This document shows, piece after piece, positions 8,599 to 16,607 of a stretch of 47,890 nt of DNA (the stretch's first letter is position 1; the number at the start of each line of letters is the position of its first letter). The notes beneath the pieces were generated by a model. That model made no database searches and was not told the DNA's origin. It saw nothing but the letters and a program-made list of their open reading frames with translations. Both the position numbers and the translations under genes were made by a program. The DNA comes from Spirochaetota bacterium. Lineage in GTDB: Bacteria > Spirochaetota > UBA4802 > UBA5550. The stretch is taken from NCBI GenBank assembly GCA_009787025.1, contig WRGT01000066.1:1-47890 (forward strand). Direction: 5' to 3'.

Positions 8599-10791
8599 TT
8601 ACTTAGGGAAAGAAAATTTTATAGCTGAGGGCCAGCCGTTTATGATATAGCTATTCCCAATCTTACGCTTTAGTATAAAATCATCAGCTTCTGTCATTGA
8701 AGTTTCAAACGGCAAATTAATCATAATATCCGAAGGGATAAATCTGGGAAGGCTGGTGAATGTGATCTTAATATCCTCTTCTGATGATTCTAAAACGAAT
8801 GATATTTTCCCAAATCGGGTTGAGGCGTCATCAATCTTAATTTTTTTACCGGGTTCAAACCACTTTTTCTCAGGTATGGGGAATAACTCAAGCCTGTCAG
8901 TTCTATCAATAAAAATCCTGTTCCTTGTTATTACCAATATAAGCGCAGCGATTATTTTTGAATTTCCATCCCCATTAGCGCCTCTTTTTGTAATAGGATC
9001 AATGAACTCCGGGAGTATAAAAAAATCATCTATCATAGAAAAAAACTTTTCGTAGAAGACTTTAACCCTTTCATCTTTTAGTGAGATTAAGTGAATTAAT
9101 AATATAGCGCTTGAAAGCAGATCTATACCGGCAAGAGGCTCAAAGAGCGGAAAATCTTTCTCTTCTATAAGACTCAAAAAAAACTCCCTGTATTCATCAT
9201 ACTTATAGCCTGAGATAATATTATCCGGAAAAGCTATAAGCGCTCTATATTCAAAAATATCATTAACAGATTTCTGTCTTTTCTTCTCTATTATATTTTT
9301 AATAATAGATTGAATTCGATCCGCTTCATTTTTATATTTAGATTCATCTCCAAAAATTCCCATTGATCTTGATAAATGAGAGATATTAATTAAGGCGGAT
9401 AACATTACAACAAGGTCCGATTCTTCCGCTTCATTTATGTAACTGCCGATTCTTGAATTTCCCGAGATTCCTCCAATTGAATGAATCTCAGAAGAAAGTT
9501 TATATATATAATTACCCAGATTACGAATAGTTGGAAAATAATCTTGTAAAAAACCTGTATCTTTATTGTAAATATAACATTCATAAAAAGAATTAAGAAG
9601 ATATGAAGCGCATATTACTGAAATATAATCGGGATTTTTAATATTATAATTAAATTTTTCAGACATAACTTTAACAAGCTTTTCAGATTCAACTTCAAGT
9701 CCGGCACGGTTCATCGCATAGCTTAAAAAAAACAGATTCCTGAATCCATCAATCTTTTCAAAATTAAAATCACTTTGGTTATTGTTAAAAAGAGTCAATT
9801 TAGACTGCATAAAATATTTTGTTAAATTTTTATCCGATAAATGTATCTTTAGACCTTCATTCATCCTAATATCCGAAAACGACCGGAATTCTTTAAAGGC
9901 TTTTTCAAAATTGATGTTATACTTAGATAATGATATCTCCTTGTCTAAAGAGATTCTTAAATTGAATATATTATCCCCCTTATTGAGATTATATCCTAAA
10001 GCAATTGTTGACATACAAGAACTGCATTCTATAAATTCTGCGCCGGCACTATCGGATGAAAAGCAATCAACATCGCCATTTTCCCCTGATCCAACCAATA
10101 TGCGGTCAGGCATCTTTTCAACTGCAACACTATTATTCCCATTAATATTCAGGAAATATCCTGAATTATCAAATCGAATACTGCTAATCCCCCCTATAGA
10201 TATACAATTATATGGTCTTATTAAAATAAATAGTATATTATCCGCCTTATTTGTATTTATTGAATATGAAACAAGAGCCTCGTCAATATCCGATCTGCCG
10301 CCTACAATTCTCTCTTGAAACTCTGCATCTCCATAATTCCCGGTTATTATAATTTCGCCATATTTATAATCTCTAACAGGAGATATTTCACTTAAATGAT
10401 CCTGAGGCTTATAAATTACGTCTCCTCTTAAATACCAAAATTCAATAGACCATGGAGAATTACCCGGACCTGATATCATACCGCACCTGTCTATATGTAT
10501 TTCATCATTTGATAGATAATTAGTAAATGTTTGCCATTCAAGAAAATTTGAGTTTATAATAAGAGGCAGCGGTGTAGTACAACGATTTTGAGAGTGAATA
10601 TTTTTTATATTTGAGAGCCATAAAGGCCATGTAAAATCAGGAAATTTTTGGTAAATTATCCGATTATCTATTCCTCGTGAAACATTAATTAATAAAGCTT
10701 CATCTTTTTCAGAATCAACATAATCTTTAAATTTTAAAGAAAGACTATTTATAAATCCCCTTTCTTTCTTGTTATTTTTAAAATTTAACAT
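8599..10791 (-). CDS. Large protein of unknown function, possible beta-domain plus alpha/alpha-toroid
   Basis: The family is not recognised. The 730 residues lack a signal peptide. The first 300 or so are strand-rich (IEFWYLRGDVIYKP, YGEIIITGNYGDAEF), and residues about 320-640 look like successive helical hairpins containing an SGNSRIGSYINEAEESDLV segment. The C-terminus returns to strands. This two-part layout resembles glycoside hydrolases and related proteins with an (alpha/alpha)6 barrel, but I see no certain catalytic residues, so enzymatic activity is a guess. It begins six bases after the STAS gene with no visible ribosome site, which suggests translational coupling. Confidence 0.5.
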   Translation of the reverse strand: MLNFKNNKKERGFINSLSLKFKDYVDSEKDEALLINVSRGIDNRIIYQKFPDFTWPLWLSNIKNIHSQNRCTTPLPLIINSNFLEWQTFTNYLSNDEIHIDRCGMISGPGNSPWSIEFWYLRGDVIYKPQDHLSEISPVRDYKYGEIIITGNYGDAEFQERIVGGRSDIDEALVSYSINTNKADNILFILIRPYNCISIGGISSIRFDNSGYFLNINGNNSVAVEKMPDRILVGSGENGDVDCFSSDSAGAEFIECSSCMSTIALGYNLNKGDNIFNLRISLDKEISLSKYNINFEKAFKEFRSFSDIRMNEGLKIHLSDKNLTKYFMQSKLTLFNNNQSDFNFEKIDGFRNLFFLSYAMNRAGLEVESEKLVKVMSEKFNYNIKNPDYISVICASYLLNSFYECYIYNKDTGFLQDYFPTIRNLGNYIYKLSSEIHSIGGISGNSRIGSYINEAEESDLVVMLSALINISHLSRSMGIFGDESKYKNEADRIQSIIKNIIEKKRQKSVNDIFEYRALIAFPDNIISGYKYDEYREFFLSLIEEKDFPLFEPLAGIDLLSSAILLIHLISLKDERVKVFYEKFFSMIDDFFILPEFIDPITKRGANGDGNSKIIAALILVITRNRIFIDRTDRLELFPIPEKKWFEPGKKIKIDDASTRFGKISFVLESSEEDIKITFTSLPRFIPSDIMINLPFETSMTEADDFILKRKIGNSYIINGWPSAIKFSFPK

Positions 10792-10797
10792 GTAATG

Positions 10798-11142
10798 CTA
10801 TACTTTTTTCAAAAAGTTGAGCGCCTCATCTTCAGTATTAAAAATATCAAACATATCTGTTAACTCTACAACTTCAAAAATCTTTTTTACTGCATTATTC
10901 ATGTTGCATAAAGCGAGTCTTCTTTTACTCTCTTTAAGTATCCTCATTGTGGATACAAAAATTCTAAGACCAGAACTGCTCATATATTCTACGTCATTTA
11001 GATTAAGAACAAAATTACTGCCAGATTCTGATTTGATTAATTCATTAATCGCTTTTTCAGTATCTGCCGAAAGATGTACGTCGAGTCTCCCTGCAAGATA
11101 TATTACGACGTTGTTATTAACCTTTTTTGTATTAAAATCCAT
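10798..11142 (-). CDS. STAS-domain protein, anti-sigma factor antagonist type
   Basis: The 114-residue single-domain protein contains VIYLAGRLDVHLSADTEKAI and then VEYMSSSGLRIFVSTMR. The second segment carries the serine that is phosphorylated in SpoIIAA/RsbV-type antagonists. The frame opens at a TTG (11154), but GGAG six bases before the ATG at 11142 marks that ATG as the start. Family members bind an anti-sigma kinase to free a sigma factor, or act as switches in other complexes. No histidine-kinase-like anti-sigma partner or PP2C phosphatase occurs in the window, so its partner is either elsewhere or one of the unusual proteins of this operon. Confidence 0.85.
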   Translation of the reverse strand: MDFNTKKVNNNVVIYLAGRLDVHLSADTEKAINELIKSESGSNFVLNLNDVEYMSSSGLRIFVSTMRILKESKRRLALCNMNNAVKKIFEVVELTDMFDIFNTEDEALNFLKKV

Positions 11143-11210
11143 ATTTTTCTCCAAGATATTTTAATAGAATATCATTAAAATATAGTTATAATTATTAATC
11201 AATTAAAAAA

Positions 11211-11777
11211 TTATTCTTTTCCTTCCAAAGCATCTCTTCTTGTCACCATAAGAGCTGAAAAAACCATAACAGATAACACTAAGAATATAACCCCCAATAT
11301 AACAATCAATAAATGTATATAATCTCCATTTGCATTCTCTTTTCTCACCCCTATAAAAAGTCCGTTTTTTAAGAAGATAATTGATGAAATAAATGGGAAA
11401 AAAACGCCGTTTGTATAAGCAATAATTCTATATTTCAGAGGATCAAAAATCGGCAAAATCATAAGAAATCCTGTAAATACAAGGAGTATGCCAAATGCCC
11501 TAACGATGAGATATAACGGCGCTACAAATTCATCATCCCTGATTAGCTCATTGTTATCATAATTAAAATCTCTAAAAACATCGTCAGATACAAATTCATT
11601 ATCATTTGCAGATTTATTCCATTTTGCCGAAACATTTTCATTGAAAATTTTAAATGCGGTAATAGGTGATGTTGAAAATGCAATCCCCAATAGGATAAAT
11701 ATCGCGCCCATAACCAGAACAGATATCTGAAAAAAATTTGTCTTTTTTGATCTCAAGTCCGTCCTCACTCTAAACAA
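11211..11777 (-). CDS. Four-helix membrane protein of unknown function
   Basis: Hydrophobic segments lie near residues 17-37, 86-107, 117-137 and 150-175. A long acidic, Asn-rich loop between the first two (about 45-83) is probably outside the membrane. The first 15 residues are basic, consistent with a cytoplasmic N-terminus. The gene overlaps the end of the preceding cNMP/patatin-like gene by eight bases, so translation is probably coupled and the products may interact. No family was recognised. Confidence 0.6.
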   Translation of the reverse strand: MFRVRTDLRSKKTNFFQISVLVMGAIFILLGIAFSTSPITAFKIFNENVSAKWNKSANDNEFVSDDVFRDFNYDNNELIRDDEFVAPLYLIVRAFGILLVFTGFLMILPIFDPLKYRIIAYTNGVFFPFISSIIFLKNGLFIGVRKENANGDYIHLLIVILGVIFLVLSVMVFSALMVTRRDALEGKE

Positions 11778-13590
11778 TTTTTGAAATAAGCATTTCGGAT
11801 AAATTCATTGTTTTTTCATAAATTTTGTCAAATTTATAGTCATTTTCAGATACTTCAAGTATTAATTTTTTATCATGTTCTATATACTCAGCATTAGATA
11901 ATCTATTTTTATCAATAGATTCTATATAATTAATAAAAAACCTGTTATATCTATTATCTGAAAAAGACAGCCTTTCCCTGTTCGCAATAGAAATATAAAA
12001 TATCTCCGAGACCTCTGTTCTCAGCAAATGAGAGTGTGAAACCTGATTTTCCGGATAGCCTGAATAACAATCTACTCCATTTATTTCAACCGGTTCAAAC
12101 AGGGGATATTCAACTATACTTGCAGCCATTAAACGGTTTAATGTTCCTGTACTAAAAATTCTTTGTTTCCCTTCACTATTTATATTTGCTAATGGGAGCG
12201 GATTGAACATTTCAGCTCTTTTAGATCCTGCAAGTTCAGCGGCGTATTTAATTATTTTGTTAGATTTAAAAATAAAATTCTCAGGGAATGTAATCTCAAA
12301 ATTTTTATTAAACTGTTCGGGAGAGAAAAATTTTCTAAGATTGCTTTCTAACAAGGTGTTATCATCATATAAAAGCATTAAACATATCAGGAAATAACTG
12401 TATGATGAAGAATATATATATTGGAAAAAATTTTCAGTTTTATTCAACCCGGCGAGCAGAGAACTTAAAAGGATAGAATCATATTGAGCCGACTGCACTA
12501 CAAGCGCCCTGCTTTTTGTTTTAACGGCATTTTTGAACGGGACCATGTTCCCTTCATTGATAAAGTTCTCAAGTACCTGTAGATCTCCATCCTTGTCAAA
12601 TTCATTACACTTATTGAGGATCAATCCTCCATAAAATTCTCCTTTGTTGTGCGAATAAAAATTATTTCTAACATAGAATACCCTCTGAGCCTCTTTCAAA
12701 TGCTCATCAAATACCGGATAAACCTCTTCCATGTCATTCTTTGAATTAACTAAGGTGAATATAAAATCTGTCTGTTCAAAAGCCTTATCTCTTAAATCAG
12801 TGTCGCTGTCTGATAAATCAATTATAATATAATTGTACTCTCTTGAGAGTATAAATAATACTGTCCCTATAATCGTAGGATTTACCTTAACCCTTGCCGA
12901 TGACGCTATATTCAGCAGATGCAGGTTATCATTTACTTTTACAATTCTATCTTTTAGCATAGACTCAGTTTCTGTACCCCCTTTTCCCTTCTCTGAAAGC
13001 GGCACAGTCATTTTCTGTTTAAATAAATCAAAAACAGATATGCCGCTATAAGATAGATCAAGGATAATAGTCTTCTCATCATCCTTAGATATGGATAATC
13101 CCAGCAGAGATGAAAGAAGTGTTTTCCCGGAAGCGGCTATTCTGCTGAATACAGTAACTACCTTCCCTTTTGTATGAAAATATTTTTTCCCCAGATCGGA
13201 TATATCAAAATTAAGATTCTCCATCATCTTAATATAGCCCCTCAAAGCCTTATGGGACATTAAAAAAAACTTATACAGATCATCCTCGCCAATAACAAAT
13301 ACTTTCGAATCGACTAATGCTTTTATATTACCTTTCTTCTTATTTTCAATAAATGGGAGGAAACCAAAAAATGATCCCAGAGAGAGATAAACAATATCCC
13401 TGTTGGCTATTGATTCTATTTCAAAAATACCATCCATTACTATATTTAATGAATTTGTCTTATGTATGTCTACAAGCTGCCCCTTCTTAACGAAGACTAA
13501 TCTTCCGGACCGGGAAAAGTAATCTAACTCTTCACTGTTTAAATGAAGTAAAAATGGCAGTGTTTTTAAAAGATTTTTTATGTTATTCAT
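11770..13590 (-). CDS. cNMP-binding, P-loop and catalytically degenerate patatin-like (NTE architecture) protein
   Basis: Domain order follows bacterial neuropathy-target-esterase relatives. Residues 10-125 form a cyclic-nucleotide-binding-like domain. Residues 142-320 form a MinD/ParA-like segment with SRIAASGKT (149-157) at the P-loop and YIIIDLSDSD (254-263) in the Walker B position. A patatin-like region follows: GLILN at 322-326, LENFINEG at 340-347, KTKSRA at 357-362 and AASIVEYPLFEPVEING at 489-505. In active patatins the last two regions carry GTSxGA and a following DG[GA]. Here the serine position is K359, the last glycine of the motif is R361, and the aspartate position is S510. Both catalytic residues are therefore lost, and a signal-responsive scaffold is more likely than an esterase. 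Confidence 0.65.
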   Translation of the reverse strand: MNNIKNLLKTLPFLLHLNSEELDYFSRSGRLVFVKKGQLVDIHKTNSLNIVMDGIFEIESIANRDIVYLSLGSFFGFLPFIENKKKGNIKALVDSKVFVIGEDDLYKFFLMSHKALRGYIKMMENLNFDISDLGKKYFHTKGKVVTVFSRIAASGKTLLSSLLGLSISKDDEKTIILDLSYSGISVFDLFKQKMTVPLSEKGKGGTETESMLKDRIVKVNDNLHLLNIASSARVKVNPTIIGTVLFILSREYNYIIIDLSDSDTDLRDKAFEQTDFIFTLVNSKNDMEEVYPVFDEHLKEAQRVFYVRNNFYSHNKGEFYGGLILNKCNEFDKDGDLQVLENFINEGNMVPFKNAVKTKSRALVVQSAQYDSILLSSLLAGLNKTENFFQYIYSSSYSYFLICLMLLYDDNTLLESNLRKFFSPEQFNKNFEITFPENFIFKSNKIIKYAAELAGSKRAEMFNPLPLANINSEGKQRIFSTGTLNRLMAASIVEYPLFEPVEINGVDCYSGYPENQVSHSHLLRTEVSEIFYISIANRERLSFSDNRYNRFFINYIESIDKNRLSNAEYIEHDKKLILEVSENDYKFDKIYEKTMNLSEMLISKIV

Positions 13591-13595
13591 ATCAT

Positions 13596-14948
13596 TTATA
13601 CTTTTTTTAAAAGTTGTATAAGTTCATTCTTCCCATAGATATTTATTGGCCTTGTATTAGCAAATTCAGCCGCCTTAGGGGAGATCTCACCTGTTGTTAT
13701 TATTAATACTGTTGTAGCATTTCTTGGCTTCATTGATTCATATATTGTTCTAAAATATAAATCAGTCAAGACATCTGTTGTTCTATTAATTCTAATTATT
13801 TTATTTGACTGCCTTGTATTGCGCCATTTGCCCTCAGTCTCAACAGCCAATATCTCTATTTCAATATCGCTAATAACCTCAAAATCAACAATATTTAAAT
13901 TCATACCGGCAACAATCTTTCTTGCAATAAGTTCAAACTGAGCTAATCCTGCAATCATAAAATCTTTAATCCTGTCATCTTGTCTAAATTCTGCATATGA
14001 TGCAAGTTTATGTTGAACATCGCGAAAGCGGGGATTTGCCTCTACTATTCTTTCCCAGTTAGCTATTGCAGATTGAATATCCCTTACTTTTTCCTGACAT
14101 TCGGCTAAATAGTATCTTATATCAAGTTCTATATCACTCCCGCTTTTAGCAAATTTAACTCCCCTCTCAAACTCCATTGCAGCCTTTTGGTACTGCGAAT
14201 TCTCCAAGTAACACATACCGCGAGCTATAAGACTTTTCAATTTCAGATCATCACTTTTAAGAGATACTTCAAATTCCTTTAAAGCCCATTCAATATCACC
14301 CTGCTGCTTAAGGACAAGTCCAAGAAAATAATGCGCTTGATAATTTTGCGGATCAAGTTTAATAGTATTTAGTAAATACTGTTTAGAATCTGATAAAAGT
14401 CCGCTTTTATAGCAAATCTGCCCTAAATAAAAAAAAGATGGGGAATGCAGGGTGTTCAATGAAGCGCTGTTTTTAAAATAGCTTATGGCTTTATCAAGAT
14501 GCCCAAGATTAAATGACATTACTCCAAGATCAAAAAAAACTTCAAAATTAGCAGGATCAAGCTTTGTTAAAATCAATAACTCTTTTCTTGCCTCCTCAAA
14601 AGACCTTCTCTCTTGATATATCTTAGCTAATGCCGATCGTATATTCTTCTCTTTAATTTTAGCATCAAATCTGCCGAATTTCAACACCTGTCGATACTCT
14701 ATTATAGCAAACTGGTAATTATTTTCAATTCTATAAGCCTCTGCAAGTAAAAAATGAGCATAAGGATCTCTATTATCCTTTTCAAGTATTTTAGTAAGTT
14801 GCTTTATAGCAAGCTTAGCCTTCCCTCCCTCAATCAACTTCTGAATCTCTTCCATTTTGTTTGGCATGACATAATTACTTACAATATAAAACAATATTGC
14901 AACAAATACTATAATAAATAAAAAAATCAAAACATATGTAGAAATCAT
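13596..14948 (-). CDS. Membrane-anchored TPR protein with very divergent Mrr-like C-terminus, first gene of the operon
   Basis: Residues 4-26 form an N-terminal transmembrane helix. Residues about 30-320 form eight or so TPR repeats (APFHFLL-like helices such as DPYAHFLLAEAYRIENNYQ and DPQNYQAHYFLGLVLKQQG). The last 115 residues begin with FELIARKIVAGMNL and contain DIEIEILAVE, KIIRINR and TTVLIITTGEISPKAAEFA. Their order and pattern match an Mrr-like fold, but the usual Q/E-x-K is R386-I387-N388. AAGGA lies seven bases before the ATG. It shares its plan with the sixth gene of the operon, which suggests duplication within the operon or two arms of one complex. It ends five bases before the cNMP/patatin-like gene. 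Confidence 0.65.
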   Translation of the reverse strand: MISTYVLIFLFIIVFVAILFYIVSNYVMPNKMEEIQKLIEGGKAKLAIKQLTKILEKDNRDPYAHFLLAEAYRIENNYQFAIIEYRQVLKFGRFDAKIKEKNIRSALAKIYQERRSFEEARKELLILTKLDPANFEVFFDLGVMSFNLGHLDKAISYFKNSASLNTLHSPSFFYLGQICYKSGLLSDSKQYLLNTIKLDPQNYQAHYFLGLVLKQQGDIEWALKEFEVSLKSDDLKLKSLIARGMCYLENSQYQKAAMEFERGVKFAKSGSDIELDIRYYLAECQEKVRDIQSAIANWERIVEANPRFRDVQHKLASYAEFRQDDRIKDFMIAGLAQFELIARKIVAGMNLNIVDFEVISDIEIEILAVETEGKWRNTRQSNKIIRINRTTDVLTDLYFRTIYESMKPRNATTVLIITTGEISPKAAEFANTRPINIYGKNELIQLLKKV

Positions 14949-15067
14949 TATATATCCTTGTTCTACTATTTTTTTATATCACTCTTTCTTACATGCCGGA
15001 TAAATATTAACTAAACCAACTTATTATTTAAAATACTCTTTTATCTTTAAAAATAAATATAATTTTA

Positions 15068-15100
15068 TTGACATTTCCCCTTTATAAAAAATCATAGAAT
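15068..15100 (+). promoter_or_regulatory. Promoter of the tRNA-Ala gene
   Basis: A perfect TTGACA lies at 15068-15073. TAGAAT at 15095-15100 is the best -10 box but sits 21 bases downstream, which is longer than usual. A poorer box, TCATAG, lies at 18 bases. The tRNA starts at 15105, so transcription may begin with a very short leader. Confidence 0.4.
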
Positions 15101-15104
15101 AAAC

Positions 15105-15177
15105 GGGGGCGTAGCTCAGCTGGGAGAGCGCATGAATGGCATTCATGAGGCCAGGGGTTCGATCCCCCTCGTCTCCA
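15105..15177 (+). tRNA. tRNA-Ala, anticodon GGC
   Basis: The cloverleaf folds fully. The acceptor stem GGGGGCG pairs with CGTCTCC, with G-U pairs at positions 3 and 5. The D arm is GCTC/GAGC. The anticodon stem CATGA/TCATG encloses the loop ATGGCAT with anticodon GGC. The T arm is AGGGG/CCCCT with the loop TTCGATC. The discriminator base is A and CCA is not encoded. It lies between the minus-strand TPR gene and greA, converging with greA. Confidence 0.97.
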
Positions 15178-15202
15178 CATAAAAATAAAAGAGCCTGCAA
15201 CG

Positions 15203-15697
15203 TCATCCTTCATATGAAAACTCATTTCCATGTATAGTAATAATATTCTTAATAAGATATGTTCTCTTACCGGCAGGAACTACAACTGCAACCTGGTCTC
15301 CAACAGATTTATTCTGCATTGCCATGCCGATTGGAGATGATACTGAAATTTTACCTTCAGACGGATTGATCTCATTAGCAGAAACAAATGTAAAAGAAAT
15401 CTCATCGTCGGTATCAATATCAACAACTTTAACGGTCGAACCATATCCTATCCTGTCTTCAGGGATCTCTGCAATATTCAGGTCATTCAGGATATTTAAT
15501 TGTTCAATTAACTGGCTGATTCTCGCCTTAACAAAAGACTGTCTCTCTCTTGCAGCATGGTATTCCGCATTCTCTTTTAAATCGCCGTATTCCCTTGCTG
15601 CAGATATAATTTTAGGAAGTTCAACTTTGTACTCATGTTTCAATTTTTCAAGTTCTTCTCTAAGTTTCTGTTTATTATCTTCAAGCTCAGTACTCAT
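15203..15697 (-). CDS. greA: Transcription elongation factor GreA
   Basis: GreA rescues backtracked RNA polymerase by stimulating cleavage of the RNA 3' end through the secondary channel. The N-terminal coiled coil (residues about 1-80) carries the functional tip D-L-K-E-N-A-E-Y inside AREYGDLKENAEYHAARE. The C-terminal domain includes IGYGSTVKVVD and the family signature SPIGMAMQNKSVGDQV. The length of 164 residues is close to the usual 158. A perfect AGGAGG lies six bases before the ATG. A 45-codon gene sits 35 bases upstream on the same strand. The tRNA-Ala gene converges 25 bases past the stop, and no hairpin terminator is visible between them. Confidence 0.95.
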   Translation of the reverse strand: MSTELEDNKQKLREELEKLKHEYKVELPKIISAAREYGDLKENAEYHAARERQSFVKARISQLIEQLNILNDLNIAEIPEDRIGYGSTVKVVDIDTDDEISFTFVSANEINPSEGKISVSSPIGMAMQNKSVGDQVAVVVPAGKRTYLIKNIITIHGNEFSYEG

Positions 15698-15732
15698 CGC
15701 AGCCTCCTAAGATCATAGTCAATTTAATCGCC

Positions 15733-15870
15733 TTAATCACTTGTACCTTCACTCTTCAATTTAATCAACAACTTTATTCCCTTATCACCATCATGTTTTA
15801 AGATAAACCCGTTCTCTTTTAATTCTTTTTCAATTTTATACGACATTAAATCAATAATTTTCTTTGACAT
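15733..15870 (-). CDS. Small protein of 45 residues encoded just upstream of greA
   Basis: An ATG at 15870, preceded by AAGGA with seven bases between, opens a 45-codon frame ending in TAA at 15733. The product starts MSKKIIDLMSYKIEKELKEN and ends LLIKLKSEGTSD. It is charged, with a predicted helix followed by strand-like sequence. The strong ribosome site and the same-strand position 35 bases before greA support a real gene co-transcribed with greA. No family is recognised. The stretch 15871-16139 upstream is AT-rich and holds no other gene that I can support. Confidence 0.5.
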   Translation of the reverse strand: MSKKIIDLMSYKIEKELKENGFILKHDGDKGIKLLIKLKSEGTSD

Positions 15871-16139
15871 ATGTTCTTCCTTGAACCTGATATCATTTTA
15901 ATATCTCAAATGCAAACAATATTCATATCAAACTTTAGACATATTATATTGCCGCTCCTATTTTATTATAAATAAACTATAAACCATTTCATTGTTATAA
16001 TTATCATTATAATAAATGTCGGTAATAATATTTTTTTAAAACAAAAAAAAATAATAATTTACAATAAAGAATCAAACATATTCGCAATAATAATCAACTA
16101 TAATTCTAATAACCAGCAATGTATTTTTAAAAAATTTTA

Positions 16140-16574
16140 TTAATCAAGTTTTTTTATAAAAATCGGATTAAACCGTTCTTTCTTTAAAATAAGAATGGAA
16201 TAAATTTTAATAAAAATAAACGATACAATAATGCCAATAAATCCAAAAATTATTGAGCTTAATTCACTGTCAATGTTAAAAAAGCCATGGAGTTTGTATC
16301 CTGTAATTATGCCCAAAAATAAAAATACTATCGGTATAACATAAAGGATAAGAGACGCGCCTATAATACCGGCGTCTTTAATCTTAAATAATATTCTATT
16401 ACCTACGGCAACACCTGTAACATTATCTATCCACATCTCTCTTTTCTTGCCGTCGCCCGACATAGCGCAATGTTCATTTTCCAAACAATTATTGCACATA
16501 TTTACAGCTTCACACTCAACCAGTATTCTGTTATTAACTATTTTTTTGACGAGACCTGTTTCATTCTCATCCAT
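16140..16574 (-). CDS. RseC/MucC family integral membrane protein (SoxR-reducing type)
   Basis: The 144-residue protein has a cytoplasmic N-terminal domain with four clustered cysteines (MCNNCLENEHCAM plus CEAVNMC) that could hold a metal or Fe-S centre. Two transmembrane helices follow, near residues 75-95 and 105-128. This layout and the VTGVAVGNRILFKI segment match the RseC family. E. coli RseC helps reduce the SoxR cluster or modulates envelope stress signalling. It follows the inactive-type M16 gene by 33 bases and GAGG precedes the ATG. The exact role here is unknown, since no rseA/rseB homologue is adjacent. Confidence 0.8.
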   Translation of the reverse strand: MDENETGLVKKIVNNRILVECEAVNMCNNCLENEHCAMSGDGKKREMWIDNVTGVAVGNRILFKIKDAGIIGASLILYVIPIVFLFLGIITGYKLHGFFNIDSELSSIIFGFIGIIVSFIFIKIYSILILKKERFNPIFIKKLD

Positions 16575-16607
16575 ATTGTTTTACCTCAGAATTATTCTAC
16601 ATCATAA

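Noticed and set aside
9782-10318. 178-codon plus-strand frame opposite the 730-residue gene
   Set aside because: It has no ribosome site and sits fully within a larger minus-strand gene with better codon pattern and operon context.
15024-15206. Open frame of 60 codons on the minus strand containing GDEGDRTPGLMNAIHALSQL
   Set aside because: It is the antisense translation of the tRNA-Ala gene, a well-known spurious protein.
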